From the NCBI RefSeq assembly GCF_014695715.1, contig NZ_JACJOT010000018.1, forward strand, positions 248,001 through 312,000: a stretch of 64,000 nucleotides of DNA. The letters run 5' to 3'. This document shows positions 34,750-42,845 of the stretch, piece by piece. This stretch comes from Microcoleus sp. FACHB-68. Its GTDB lineage: Bacteria > Cyanobacteriota > Cyanobacteriia > Cyanobacteriales > Oscillatoriaceae. Position numbers and translations under genes: made by a program. The first letter of the stretch is position 1. Each line of letters opens with the position of its first letter. A model generated the notes under the pieces. It worked only from the letters and a program-made list of their open reading frames with translations. It did not search any database and was not told the DNA's origin.

Positions 34750-36456
34750 TTATAACGCTGATTCACTGCCGGTGACGCCTGTCTGTAAAAGTCTAGCCAA
34801 AGCATCGGCAGGAACGGGCCGGCTAAAGTAGTAGCCTTGAATTTCATTACACCCTTGAGATTTGATGTATTCAAACTGATCTTGCGTCTCCACACCTTCA
34901 GCAGTGATCTTTAATTCCAGACTCTTTGCTAAGGATATTATTGCGTTTGTAACGGCTGCGTTATGGGGATCGGCAACAACATCTCGGACAAAAGATCGAT
35001 CAATTTTTAAAGTGTCAATGGGAAAATGTCTCAAGTAATTTAAAGATGAGTAACCTGTCCCAAAATCATCCAGTGCAAGGGTAATTCCTCTGTCACGCAA
35101 TTGCTGTAAGATATTAATTGTATTTTGAATATTATCAACAAACAAGCTTTCAGTGACTTCTAATTCTAGATAAGCAACATCCATACCTGTTTCTTCAAGG
35201 ATTTGGTTAATTCGCTCCACTAAATCAGATTGCTCGAATTGACGGGCTGACAAGTTGACAGCCATCCGGATCGGGGGCAGTCCAGCTTCCTGCCAGATAC
35301 GGTTTTGAGTGCAGGCGGTGCGTAACACCCATTCCCCAATTGGGACAATTAAACCGTTCGCTTCGGCAATGGGGATAAATTTAACCGGCGAGACGAATCC
35401 CAGCTCAGGGTGTTGCCAGCGCACAAGCGCTTCTACACCAACAATTTGATTATGGTGAAGCTCAACTCGTGGCTGATAGTGTAAATGAATTTCATTGCGT
35501 GTCAGGGCATGACGTAATTCATTTTCTAAAGTTAACCGTTCCTGCAATTGAGCCTTCATATCAGCCCCGAAAAACTGATAGTTGTTCTGTGCTTGGCGTC
35601 TTGCTAGATACATTGCTGTACTGGCATTTTCCCAAAGCTGATCGACTTGCGAGCCATCAAAAGGATAGACTGCAATACCTAGGCTGACGCTTATATGTAA
35701 TGGCTTATTTTCAATGAAGAAAGTTGTTGAAAAAGTAGAGAGAATTTTTTTACATAAAGGTAATATATCTTCTGAGGCAGCGAGGTCAGTTTGAGCCAGC
35801 GCAAATTCATCTTTGGCAACACGACTGAGGAGATCGGTTGAGCGCAAACTAGCGCTCAGTCGCTGAGCAGCTTCCCTGAGTAGTAAATCACCGGCATCGC
35901 GCCCCAAGGCATTATTAATCTCTGAGAGGTTCTTTAGTTTTAACGAGATGACGGCTAATAGTCGGTTATTGTCCTGTGATCGGATTAAAGCCTGTTGCAG
36001 ACGATCTTGGAATAAGGCTTGATTGGGTAAACCCGTGAGGTTATCGTAATTCGTCAGATGCTGAATAACTTCGTCTAATTGTTTAATTGTTCGGACTGTA
36101 TCTGCCATCAAAATGCCGACTTCATCTGTAAATTTAGTGGGCAGGTTGGGTAGCTTTTTCTTATTTGAGTATTCTCGTAAGGTTAAAAAGGTGAGAATCA
36201 CAGGTGCGAGAAGATTATGCAAGGCATAGAGCGTAAGGAGTGTGCCGGTTAGCGTCGCGACTAAAGCAATTCCCAGCACCCGCAGCGTCATCTCAAATGA
36301 TGATGAGTTTGTCGTCAGAAAATAAAGCAAAAGGGTCAAAAGGGGTACATGAGTGCCTAAAAAGGCAACTAGCATGATTTTGCCCTTGTAGCTCGGCGGA
36401 CGTTGAAAGCGAGATAGGAATGAGTACAGCCAAAGATTAGGGTGATTGATATGCAT
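34750..36456 (-). CDS. Membrane-bound GGDEF-EAL protein, probable c-di-GMP phosphodiesterase
   Basis: A 568-aa protein. Two membrane helices (about 27-50 and 56-82) anchor it, with no large periplasmic sensor loop. The GGDEF domain at about 125-295 is degenerate: the active-site motif reads VAKDEFAL (about 213), losing the first glycines, so it should not make c-di-GMP. The EAL domain (about 320-560) is intact: VGVEALVRW at about 338-345, NLSARQF, LEVTESLFV, DDFGTGYSSLNYL, LKIDRSF and TAEGVETQDQ. It therefore probably degrades c-di-GMP, with the GGDEF half as a regulatory or GTP-binding domain. It converges with the WGxxGxxG gene, separated by its terminator. Confidence 0.93.
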   Translation of the reverse strand: MHINHPNLWLYSFLSRFQRPPSYKGKIMLVAFLGTHVPLLTLLLYFLTTNSSSFEMTLRVLGIALVATLTGTLLTLYALHNLLAPVILTFLTLREYSNKKKLPNLPTKFTDEVGILMADTVRTIKQLDEVIQHLTNYDNLTGLPNQALFQDRLQQALIRSQDNNRLLAVISLKLKNLSEINNALGRDAGDLLLREAAQRLSASLRSTDLLSRVAKDEFALAQTDLAASEDILPLCKKILSTFSTTFFIENKPLHISVSLGIAVYPFDGSQVDQLWENASTAMYLARRQAQNNYQFFGADMKAQLQERLTLENELRHALTRNEIHLHYQPRVELHHNQIVGVEALVRWQHPELGFVSPVKFIPIAEANGLIVPIGEWVLRTACTQNRIWQEAGLPPIRMAVNLSARQFEQSDLVERINQILEETGMDVAYLELEVTESLFVDNIQNTINILQQLRDRGITLALDDFGTGYSSLNYLRHFPIDTLKIDRSFVRDVVADPHNAAVTNAIISLAKSLELKITAEGVETQDQFEYIKSQGCNEIQGYYFSRPVPADALARLLQTGVTGSESAL

Positions 36457-36911
36457 GAGAAATAATTTGGGATTAAGCGAACACAGGCTTAAGGGATGAC
36501 TCAGCTTTTGTTAATAAATTAAGATATGCGGTCTTGAGCGGCGTTTCTTTGTAGCATAGGACACAATCAAGGTTGATCATTTACCACTTGTTAGGAGCCG
36601 TCAAGGGTAGACTTAACTTTTACATTTGTAAAATCTTTCTAAAAGATGGTGCTTGCGAGGCATTCGATTTAGATCTCAGCAGCGTAATCGATTTTTTACC
36701 CAATAGTGGGATTGAGGCACCCGTAGTCAGAGCTGCAATCAAGGGTGTTTGTATTTAAGTAAGCATTAATTTTAATTAATTTTCGTCTTCTCTTAGGAGC
36801 CTTTCTAAGAAGTTTAGCCCAGATAAAGTGGTGTGAAGGTGACTCGTATTGCTTTTGTAAAACCTTAATTCACTGTAATAATGGCTGAATTAACGGCTGA
36901 TTTCTATGAAT
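36457..36911. other. 455-bp intergenic region
   Basis: No gene-like ORF. It contains the promoter region of the GGDEF-EAL gene and the 3' flank of the BadF-type kinase. A hydrophobic plus-strand ORF at 36573-36758 has no supporting features. Confidence 0.45.
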
Positions 36912-37943
36912 CTAACCTGGTGAGAGCGCCTGCAGGGCAAGTAAAGCGGCACCGTAAGCCGGCTCATGTCTTGCCCAAATTACGGTTGCTGAAGGGACAA
37001 TTTCTGCGAGTGAGGTGGCAAACCGGCCTCGCAAATTTGCTAACCCGCGCCAAACTCCGCCCATTGTGACAACTTCAAAGGCTTCTTCTGGCTTAAATAA
37101 TGCTTGACTTACGACTCGTGCTGCTAAAACTAATTCTTCAACTGCTTCATTAATAATGTTGTTGGCTATCAAGTCGCCGGCTGCTGCAGCTTCATCAACT
37201 ATTGGCGATAAAGCGGCAATTTGTTTGACACCCCATCCGCGCCGGTAAATGACTTCAACTAAATCTTCAATGCTGTTGAGATTGAGATGTTGTGTGATTC
37301 GCTCAGTTAAAATTGTTGGACCTAAACGCCCGTCATAAGAGCGCACAACAGCTCTTAAACCACGGATGGCGATGTGATAACCGCTACCTTCATCCCCCAG
37401 AAGATAGCCCCAACCGCTGGCTCTTTTTGTCTGTCCCTGATGGTTTTGCCCAAATGCAATTGCGCCGGTGCCGGCAATAATCACAACTCCCACCGGCTTA
37501 CCGACTCCACCAACTAAGGCGATTGCAGAGTCATTGCAAACGATGACGCGAGATGAGTGAAGAATTGAGAGTTGAGAATGCAGAAGATTATCAGCGCTCA
37601 ATTCTTGATGATTGATTTCTACAGAAGGCGGCTGTAATGAAGGCTTTACGGGCAGTTCACTGCTTGAAAGCAACTGCTGCACCAATCCGCGCACCGCTTG
37701 GACATCCTGGGAACGCCCGACGCCGGCTAATCCCACACAGATTGCTTCAAGGCTGACTTCCCCAAGTGGTGCGGCTGCTTGGGCGATCGCGTCTCTAATA
37801 GAGTTGCCGGCTGCTTCGAGTCCTACTGTTTGATAATTAGAAGGGCCGGCTTCTCCACGCCCGATCACTAGCCCGCTTTTATCCATCAAAATGCAAACAG
37901 TCTTGGTGCCGCCGCCATCTATTCCTAAGACACAGCCTTTCAT
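36912..37943 (-). CDS. BadF/BadG/BcrA/BcrD-type ATPase (N-acetylglucosamine kinase-like)
   Basis: A 343-aa actin-fold kinase of the BadF superfamily. The phosphate 1 motif is at the N-terminus (GIDGGGTKTVCILMDKSG). The phosphate 2 and adenosine motifs are in VGVVIIAGTGAIAFGQ, GSGYHIAIRGLR and the C-terminal GGVWRGLANLRG. The GPSNYQTVGLEAAGNSIRDA segment is typical of glucosamine/N-acetylglucosamine kinases, which phosphorylate sugars released in peptidoglycan recycling. The sugar is uncertain. A roughly 40-residue Ser/Leu-rich insertion at about 95-135 (VKPSLQPPSVEIN, LHSQLSILHSSR) is unusual and looks like repeat-derived DNA absorbed into the frame. It is 27 bp upstream (by position) of a small exported protein gene on the same strand. 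Confidence 0.88.
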   Translation of the reverse strand: MKGCVLGIDGGGTKTVCILMDKSGLVIGRGEAGPSNYQTVGLEAAGNSIRDAIAQAAAPLGEVSLEAICVGLAGVGRSQDVQAVRGLVQQLLSSSELPVKPSLQPPSVEINHQELSADNLLHSQLSILHSSRVIVCNDSAIALVGGVGKPVGVVIIAGTGAIAFGQNHQGQTKRASGWGYLLGDEGSGYHIAIRGLRAVVRSYDGRLGPTILTERITQHLNLNSIEDLVEVIYRRGWGVKQIAALSPIVDEAAAAGDLIANNIINEAVEELVLAARVVSQALFKPEEAFEVVTMGGVWRGLANLRGRFATSLAEIVPSATVIWARHEPAYGAALLALQALSPG

Positions 37944-37970
37944 TAAGCCAACTCCTGTGCCGGTTGCCTG

Positions 37971-38270
37971 TTACTCAGCCTGTGAGGACTTGGGCTTTTT
38001 GTTATAGAGCAACATTCCCAGCCCTACAACTAAAATGGCCATCACCGGATTATTTTCTGGGATAGATTTTGGGGCGGGTGTTGTGGCAAAGCTAGAGGCT
38101 ATGCGCTGGTTTCGGCAAATGCCATCACTACAATTCAGCGTCCAGCCGGTGGGCGACGAGGCGTTTTGTGCCGCTGCGGGGGACGCGAGGGCTAGTGCAG
38201 AAATCTCCACACCGGAAACGGCAATTAACGATAGAGCAACCTGAGAAATTAGCTTTGACATTGTGGGCAT
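37971..38270 (-). CDS. Small exported protein with C-terminal sorting-like tail
   Basis: A 99-aa protein. Signal peptide: Lys-containing start (MPTMSKLIS), hydrophobic core (VALSLIAVSGVEISALAL) and ASPAAAQ cleavage site. The mature part has a Cys pair (LNCSDGICRN). The C-terminus is tripartite: a PEN motif (SIPENNP), a hydrophobic helix (VMAILVVGLGMLLY) and a Lys-rich end (NKKPK). That arrangement is like the PEP-CTERM/exosortase-type or LPxTG-type anchor signals, but neither exact motif is present. It starts upstream of and on the same strand as the BadF-type gene. Function unknown. Met at 38261 is an alternative start. Confidence 0.65.
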   Translation of the reverse strand: MPTMSKLISQVALSLIAVSGVEISALALASPAAAQNASSPTGWTLNCSDGICRNQRIASSFATTPAPKSIPENNPVMAILVVGLGMLLYNKKPKSSQAE

Positions 38271-38396
38271 CGAAAGCGATTGAATTTATCATACTTACAG
38301 AGTGGCTTAAATATATGTATCGTAGGATGTAAAGTCTCACATTTTATGAGTGTTTTTCATCCTGCCCTTGTGATGACTAAAATCACATTGACAGGC

Positions 38397-39062
38397 TTAC
38401 TCAGTAGCCTCTGATACTTGACAAAATCGGTCAATTGCTTGCCAAATTTGGGGCAGGACGTTGCCCAAGCCGTGATCGCTGTCCAGTTCCACCAGTTGCA
38501 CCCAAGGGCGAGTGCCGGCAAAGTCCCGACTGGCTTGCACTGGAATCACTTCATCGTCAATTCCATGCAAAATTAGGGTGGGGACGGGTCTTTGCAAGTG
38601 GTGATCGTGATACTGGCCGGCATCTCTAATAAATTCATAGCTCAAAGGGAGCGATCGCTTCTGTCCGTAGTGATACACCGGCAGATATTTTTCTCTTTCC
38701 CAACGTTGCATTTGTTCTTCTCCGAGTTTTGACAGCCAATGCGTGAGAAATTCAAACGCCGGTGCGAGGAGAACAACTCGTTTGACTTGTGGGTATTGTT
38801 GTGCCAGCCAAGCAGCGGTTAACCCGCCAAAACTAGAGCCTATTAAGGTAATTGATGAGGGTGCCGGTGGAAATTCAGCTTGAACTTGTGTGATTTGTCG
38901 CGTTAAAGTAAGTTGAGAAAAATCCCCTTGATTTAGATCGGGCAATTTCATATAAATTTGCAACGAACTAAAACATTTGGCAAGGTACGTTGCTTTTTGA
39001 GATTGCGGGCTAGATGCAAATCCGTGCAAGTAGATATAAGTTGGCAAATCTGCTGAATACAT
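38397..39062 (-). CDS. YqiA-like alpha/beta hydrolase (esterase)
   Basis: A 221-aa alpha/beta hydrolase of the YqiA/UPF0227 group. The start THIYLHGFAS-type strand (YIYLHGFASSPQSQKATYL) is characteristic. The nucleophile elbow is LIGSSFGGLTAAWLAQQYP (G-S-S-F-G), the acid is in LILHGIDDEVIP, and the catalytic His in LDSDHGLGNV. It probably hydrolyses a small ester; the natural substrate is unknown. It has no signal peptide. The AT-rich 239-bp region upstream (39063-39301) is shared with the divergent methyltransferase gene. Confidence 0.85.
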   Translation of the reverse strand: MYSADLPTYIYLHGFASSPQSQKATYLAKCFSSLQIYMKLPDLNQGDFSQLTLTRQITQVQAEFPPAPSSITLIGSSFGGLTAAWLAQQYPQVKRVVLLAPAFEFLTHWLSKLGEEQMQRWEREKYLPVYHYGQKRSLPLSYEFIRDAGQYHDHHLQRPVPTLILHGIDDEVIPVQASRDFAGTRPWVQLVELDSDHGLGNVLPQIWQAIDRFCQVSEATE

Positions 39063-39301
39063 CTTATTATTATAGCTAAAATCGAAATTTAAACTTAATT
39101 ATATTATATTAGATTTACTTAAAAGTTTTATAATATGTATTTATTTAAAACTTCTTTAAGGCAGGTTTTTGATTTTAAGATTCAATTTGAATATCCAGCC
39201 AAATTTTTGCTAAGCTAAAAACTAACTTCAGAAATTATCAAAGCTTTTGTAACAAACCAGCTTTAAATTTTCTCAATTTAAGTTTTGACTAAGGAGCGAT
39301 A

Positions 39302-40072
39302 ATGAACTTTTTTAAAAATCTAAAAATCAAGGGTTGGGGTGGAGCGCTGGTTATTTTATTAATTTTAACCGGCTTGATATTTGCCGGCTCCAGAACTTTA
39401 AACTCAGAAACCACTGTTAGCGCTGACACTGTTTATGAGCAGCGCACGATCCATAGTCCTGATGGCATTGGAAAGTTTTATATGGGGCGAGAAATTGCAC
39501 AAGTGATGGGGCATCAAGGAGCCGGTTGGTTAGAAAGACAAAGCCGCGAGTATGAAGAACAGCCGGATAAATTGGTAAATTCTCTTAATCTTAACCCGAA
39601 AGATGTGGTGGCGGATATTGGTGCCGGCACTGGCTACATCAGCTTTCGGATTGCTCGATTAGTGCCAGACGGAAAAGTGCTGGCGGTCGATATTCAGCCG
39701 GAAATGCTAGAAATTATTGAATTTTTGAAAAAAGAGAAAAAGATTAGTAACGTTGAGCCGGTTTTGGGAACCGTGAGCGATCCGAACCTGCCGGCTGAAA
39801 GCGTTGATTTAGCCATCATGGTAGATGCTTATCACGAGTTTGAATATCCCAGAGAAGTGATGGAAGCAATTGTCAAAGCACTCAAACCAGGGGGGCGCGT
39901 CGTTCTGGTGGAATACCGGGGTGAAAATCCTTTTATTGCTATCAAAGCCCTGCATAAAATGACCGAAAAACAAGTACGAAAAGAAATGGTGCCGGTGGGT
40001 TTAGTCTGGAAAGAAAATAAAGATGTTTTACCGCAGCAGCATATTTTAATTTTTGAAAAGCCAAAAGCATGA
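39302..40072 (+). CDS. SAM-dependent methyltransferase with an N-terminal membrane anchor
   Basis: A 256-aa protein. Residues about 14-33 (GGALVILLILTGLIFAG) form a membrane helix or uncleaved signal. A class I methyltransferase fold follows: SAM motif I in VADIGAGTGYISFRIARL, acidic loop VLAVDIQPEML, and motif post-II in DLAIMVDAYHEFEYP, with a typical LKPGGRVVLVEYRG strand. The segment IGKFYMGREIAQVMGHQGA before the domain is a feature of small methyltransferases of this type in cyanobacteria. The substrate is unknown; the anchor suggests a membrane-associated quinone, lipid or small molecule. It converges with tex. Confidence 0.85.
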   Translation: MNFFKNLKIKGWGGALVILLILTGLIFAGSRTLNSETTVSADTVYEQRTIHSPDGIGKFYMGREIAQVMGHQGAGWLERQSREYEEQPDKLVNSLNLNPKDVVADIGAGTGYISFRIARLVPDGKVLAVDIQPEMLEIIEFLKKEKKISNVEPVLGTVSDPNLPAESVDLAIMVDAYHEFEYPREVMEAIVKALKPGGRVVLVEYRGENPFIAIKALHKMTEKQVRKEMVPVGLVWKENKDVLPQQHILIFEKPKA

Positions 40073-40078
40073 GATTAA

Positions 40079-40102
40079 CCTTCCCAGGTATTTCTGGGAA
40101 GG
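40079..40102. terminator. Hairpin between the convergent methyltransferase and tex genes
   Basis: CCTTCCCAG and CTGGGAAGG pair over 9 bp with a 6-nt loop. The plus strand continues AAAAAAC, so there is no U-run on either strand after the stem. It probably protects or ends both mRNAs. Confidence 0.6.
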
Positions 40103-40117
40103 AAAAAACTTAACGCC

Positions 40118-42379
40118 CTACTTTTTCTTACCAAACTTTGCCTTCAAATCGTCAATCGTTGGATTGCGACTCTCTACTTTACTCTCGTGCTTATTAGCAG
40201 GGCGCACGCTACTTGTTGTTGCGCCATCTGGCGATCTCATCGATAAGCTGATTCGGTTCAATTTCTCATTCACTTCTAGTACCCGCACTTTCACAACCTG
40301 TCCAACTTTCACAACTGTTTTGGGATCGTCAACAAATCGATCAGCTAATTGGGAAATATGCACTAACCCATCCTGATGAACGCCAATATCAACAAATGCC
40401 CCAAAGTTGGCTACATTGGTCACAACGCCTTCTAATTCCATCCCAACCATCAAGTCTCTTACTTCATTCACGCCTTCCTTAAACGTGGCATATTTGAACT
40501 CAGCTCTCGGATCTCTTCCCGGCTTTTCTAATTCGTTGATAATATCGCGGAGGGTTGGTTCTCCAACGGTATCAGTCACGTATTTCTTCAGATTTAGAGA
40601 CTTGAGTTTTTCCGCTGCTTGAGAAATTCGATCAACCGGCACACTTAAGTCGGCGGCGATTGCTTCTACCAATTTGTAACTTTCAGGGTGTACGGCTGTA
40701 TTATCCAGCGGATTTTCACCCCCGCGAATTCTTAAAAATCCAGCCGCTTGCTCAAATGCTTTTGGCCCTAATTTAGGCACTTTCAAAAGTTGCCGACGAT
40801 TTTTAAATGCCCCGTTTTCATTGCGATAAGTGACAATATTTTTTGCGACTGCCGGCGTCATTCCCGATACAAAGGTTAGAAGTTCTTTTGAAGCTGTATT
40901 GAGGTCTACCCCAACATAGTTTACACAGCTTTCTACGGTTTCATCCAGCTTTTTCTTCAGCAACTTTTGGTCAACATCATGTTGATATTGCCCTACTCCA
41001 ATCGACTTCGGATCGATTTTGACAAGCTCAGCTAAGGGATCTTGCAACCGGCGACCGATACTAATAGCACCGCGTACGGTAAGATCGAGTTCAGGAAACT
41101 CAGAAATTGCTACATCTGAAGCCGAATAAATAGAAGCTCCAGATTCGTTCACCATGACTTTAATCGGTTGACGATCTAAGGTTTTCAAGATATCACCAAT
41201 AAACTCATCGGTTTCGCGGGAAGCTGTCCCGTTGCCGATGGCAATTAGCTCAATTTTGTACTTCTCAATCAGGTTTTTAACGGTAACAGCAGCAGAGGCG
41301 CGTTGACCGGCTCCCGTGTGTGGGAAAATGGTTTGATATTCTAAGAATTTCCCAGTTTCGCTAAGGACAGAAACTTTGCAGCCGGTGCGAAATCCTGGAT
41401 CGACTGCGAGAGTAGGTTTCATGCCTGCCGGCGCAGATAGCAATAACTCCCGAAGATTGGTTTCAAACGTTTTAATGGACTCGATATCCGCTTCTAACTT
41501 TTTAGCAGCACGTACTTCACTAATAAGGGAGGTTTTCATCAGCCGATTGAAAGCATCTTTGAGCATCGTCTGATAAAATTCTCGAACCGCCGGCACCTTG
41601 GTTTTTATTTCCTGAGATTCCAGATAATGCATCACTGCCGGTTCCTCATAAGAGAGTTCTAAATCCAGCACTCCGTCTGTTTCTCCCCGAAATAAAGCTA
41701 ACAAATTATGCGGTGCAATATCTTTGACCTTAATTTGGTAATTTCGGTACATCTCAAACTTGGTACTGCCTTCGGGATGCTCATCTTTAATTTGCGAGAC
41801 AAAAGATCCCGAATGCATTAAATAATCTCGCAAGTAAGCCCGCAATTCTGCTCTCTCCGAAACTTCTTCTGCTAAAATATCAGAAGCTCCTTTAAGTGCT
41901 TCCTCGGCAGTTTTAACACCCTTTTCTTCAGAAATGTATTTAACTGCTTCTTGCTCTAGCGATACCGGAGAAGCACTCTTATTATTGAGCGATTTGATGA
42001 ATGATGCCAGCGGTTCAAGTCCTTTTTCCCTAGCAATTGTGGCTCGCGTGCGGCGCTTGGGTTTAAAGGGAAGATAAAGGTCTTCGAGTTCGTTTTTTTG
42101 CAAACACGCTTCGATTTTTGCTTTCAGTTCATCGGTGAGTTTGCCTTGCTCTGAGATCGTTTTTAAAATTGCTGCTTTGCGTTCTTCAATTTCGGTTAAA
42201 TAAGCGTGCCGGTCAAAAAGATCGCGTAATTGAATTTCGTTTAGTCCCTCGGTGCGCTCTTTTCGGTAACGCGCAATGAAGGGAATGGTTGCGCCTTCAC
42301 TCAAAAGTTCGAGAGCGTTTTTCACTTGGGAAGGACTAATGGAAAGCTCTTGTGCGAGAAGTTGAGGGATGTTCAGCAT
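40118..42379 (-). CDS. tex: Tex family RNA-binding transcription accessory protein
   Basis: A 753-aa Tex (Spt6-like) protein, full length. The N-terminal helical domain starts at IPQLLAQELSISPSQVKNAL, with ATIPFIARYRKERTEGLNE. The YqgF-like RNase H fold is visible as LAVDPGFRTGCKVSVLSETG. The helix-hairpin-helix region holds VGVDLNTASKELLTFVSGMT and KVPKLGPKAFEQAAGFLRI. The C-terminal S1 domain has GVVTNVANFGAFVDIGVHQD and GLVHISQLADRFVDD. Tex binds RNA or nucleic acid and influences transcription and stress survival. It is monocistronic. Confidence 0.96.
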   Translation of the reverse strand: MLNIPQLLAQELSISPSQVKNALELLSEGATIPFIARYRKERTEGLNEIQLRDLFDRHAYLTEIEERKAAILKTISEQGKLTDELKAKIEACLQKNELEDLYLPFKPKRRTRATIAREKGLEPLASFIKSLNNKSASPVSLEQEAVKYISEEKGVKTAEEALKGASDILAEEVSERAELRAYLRDYLMHSGSFVSQIKDEHPEGSTKFEMYRNYQIKVKDIAPHNLLALFRGETDGVLDLELSYEEPAVMHYLESQEIKTKVPAVREFYQTMLKDAFNRLMKTSLISEVRAAKKLEADIESIKTFETNLRELLLSAPAGMKPTLAVDPGFRTGCKVSVLSETGKFLEYQTIFPHTGAGQRASAAVTVKNLIEKYKIELIAIGNGTASRETDEFIGDILKTLDRQPIKVMVNESGASIYSASDVAISEFPELDLTVRGAISIGRRLQDPLAELVKIDPKSIGVGQYQHDVDQKLLKKKLDETVESCVNYVGVDLNTASKELLTFVSGMTPAVAKNIVTYRNENGAFKNRRQLLKVPKLGPKAFEQAAGFLRIRGGENPLDNTAVHPESYKLVEAIAADLSVPVDRISQAAEKLKSLNLKKYVTDTVGEPTLRDIINELEKPGRDPRAEFKYATFKEGVNEVRDLMVGMELEGVVTNVANFGAFVDIGVHQDGLVHISQLADRFVDDPKTVVKVGQVVKVRVLEVNEKLNRISLSMRSPDGATTSSVRPANKHESKVESRNPTIDDLKAKFGKKK

Positions 42380-42845
42380 AAGGTATGTATTCAGTCTATC
42401 TTTTATAGGATAAGCTGAAATTCACGAGGTGATAAGATAAGATGTCAAATTTGAAGATATCGTCGGCATTCCGCTTTCTTTTTGATGAGTAACATAATTT
42501 TGCTTTCTTCCGCTCTTTCCAAGGAAGACCGCTTCACAACGTATTTACATTATTTAATTGAAATATCCCTACAAGAGATTAGGCATTTAGGCAGAGATGG
42601 CGGCCTACTCTTAGTCCTTGTAAAGTTTATTTTTTTTAATATTTTTGAGATAAAATCCCAAGTATTACTCTATAAAAATTGTTGCTTCAATCCTTAAAAA
42701 AAATTAAAATTTGAGAAATGAATCTGTTCAAATACTCACAATGTGACAGTTTAACAGGCGGACAGTTGTAACCGGCTTTTTCAATATAAACTTTTAGAGT
42801 TGTAATGAGATATTCAATTCCCAACCTAATTTACAACACTAAATT
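42380..42845. other. 466-bp AT-rich intergenic region
   Basis: Between tex (minus) and the SLH/WG-repeat gene (plus), so it must hold both promoters. No supported ORF, RNA or repeat. Confidence 0.5.
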
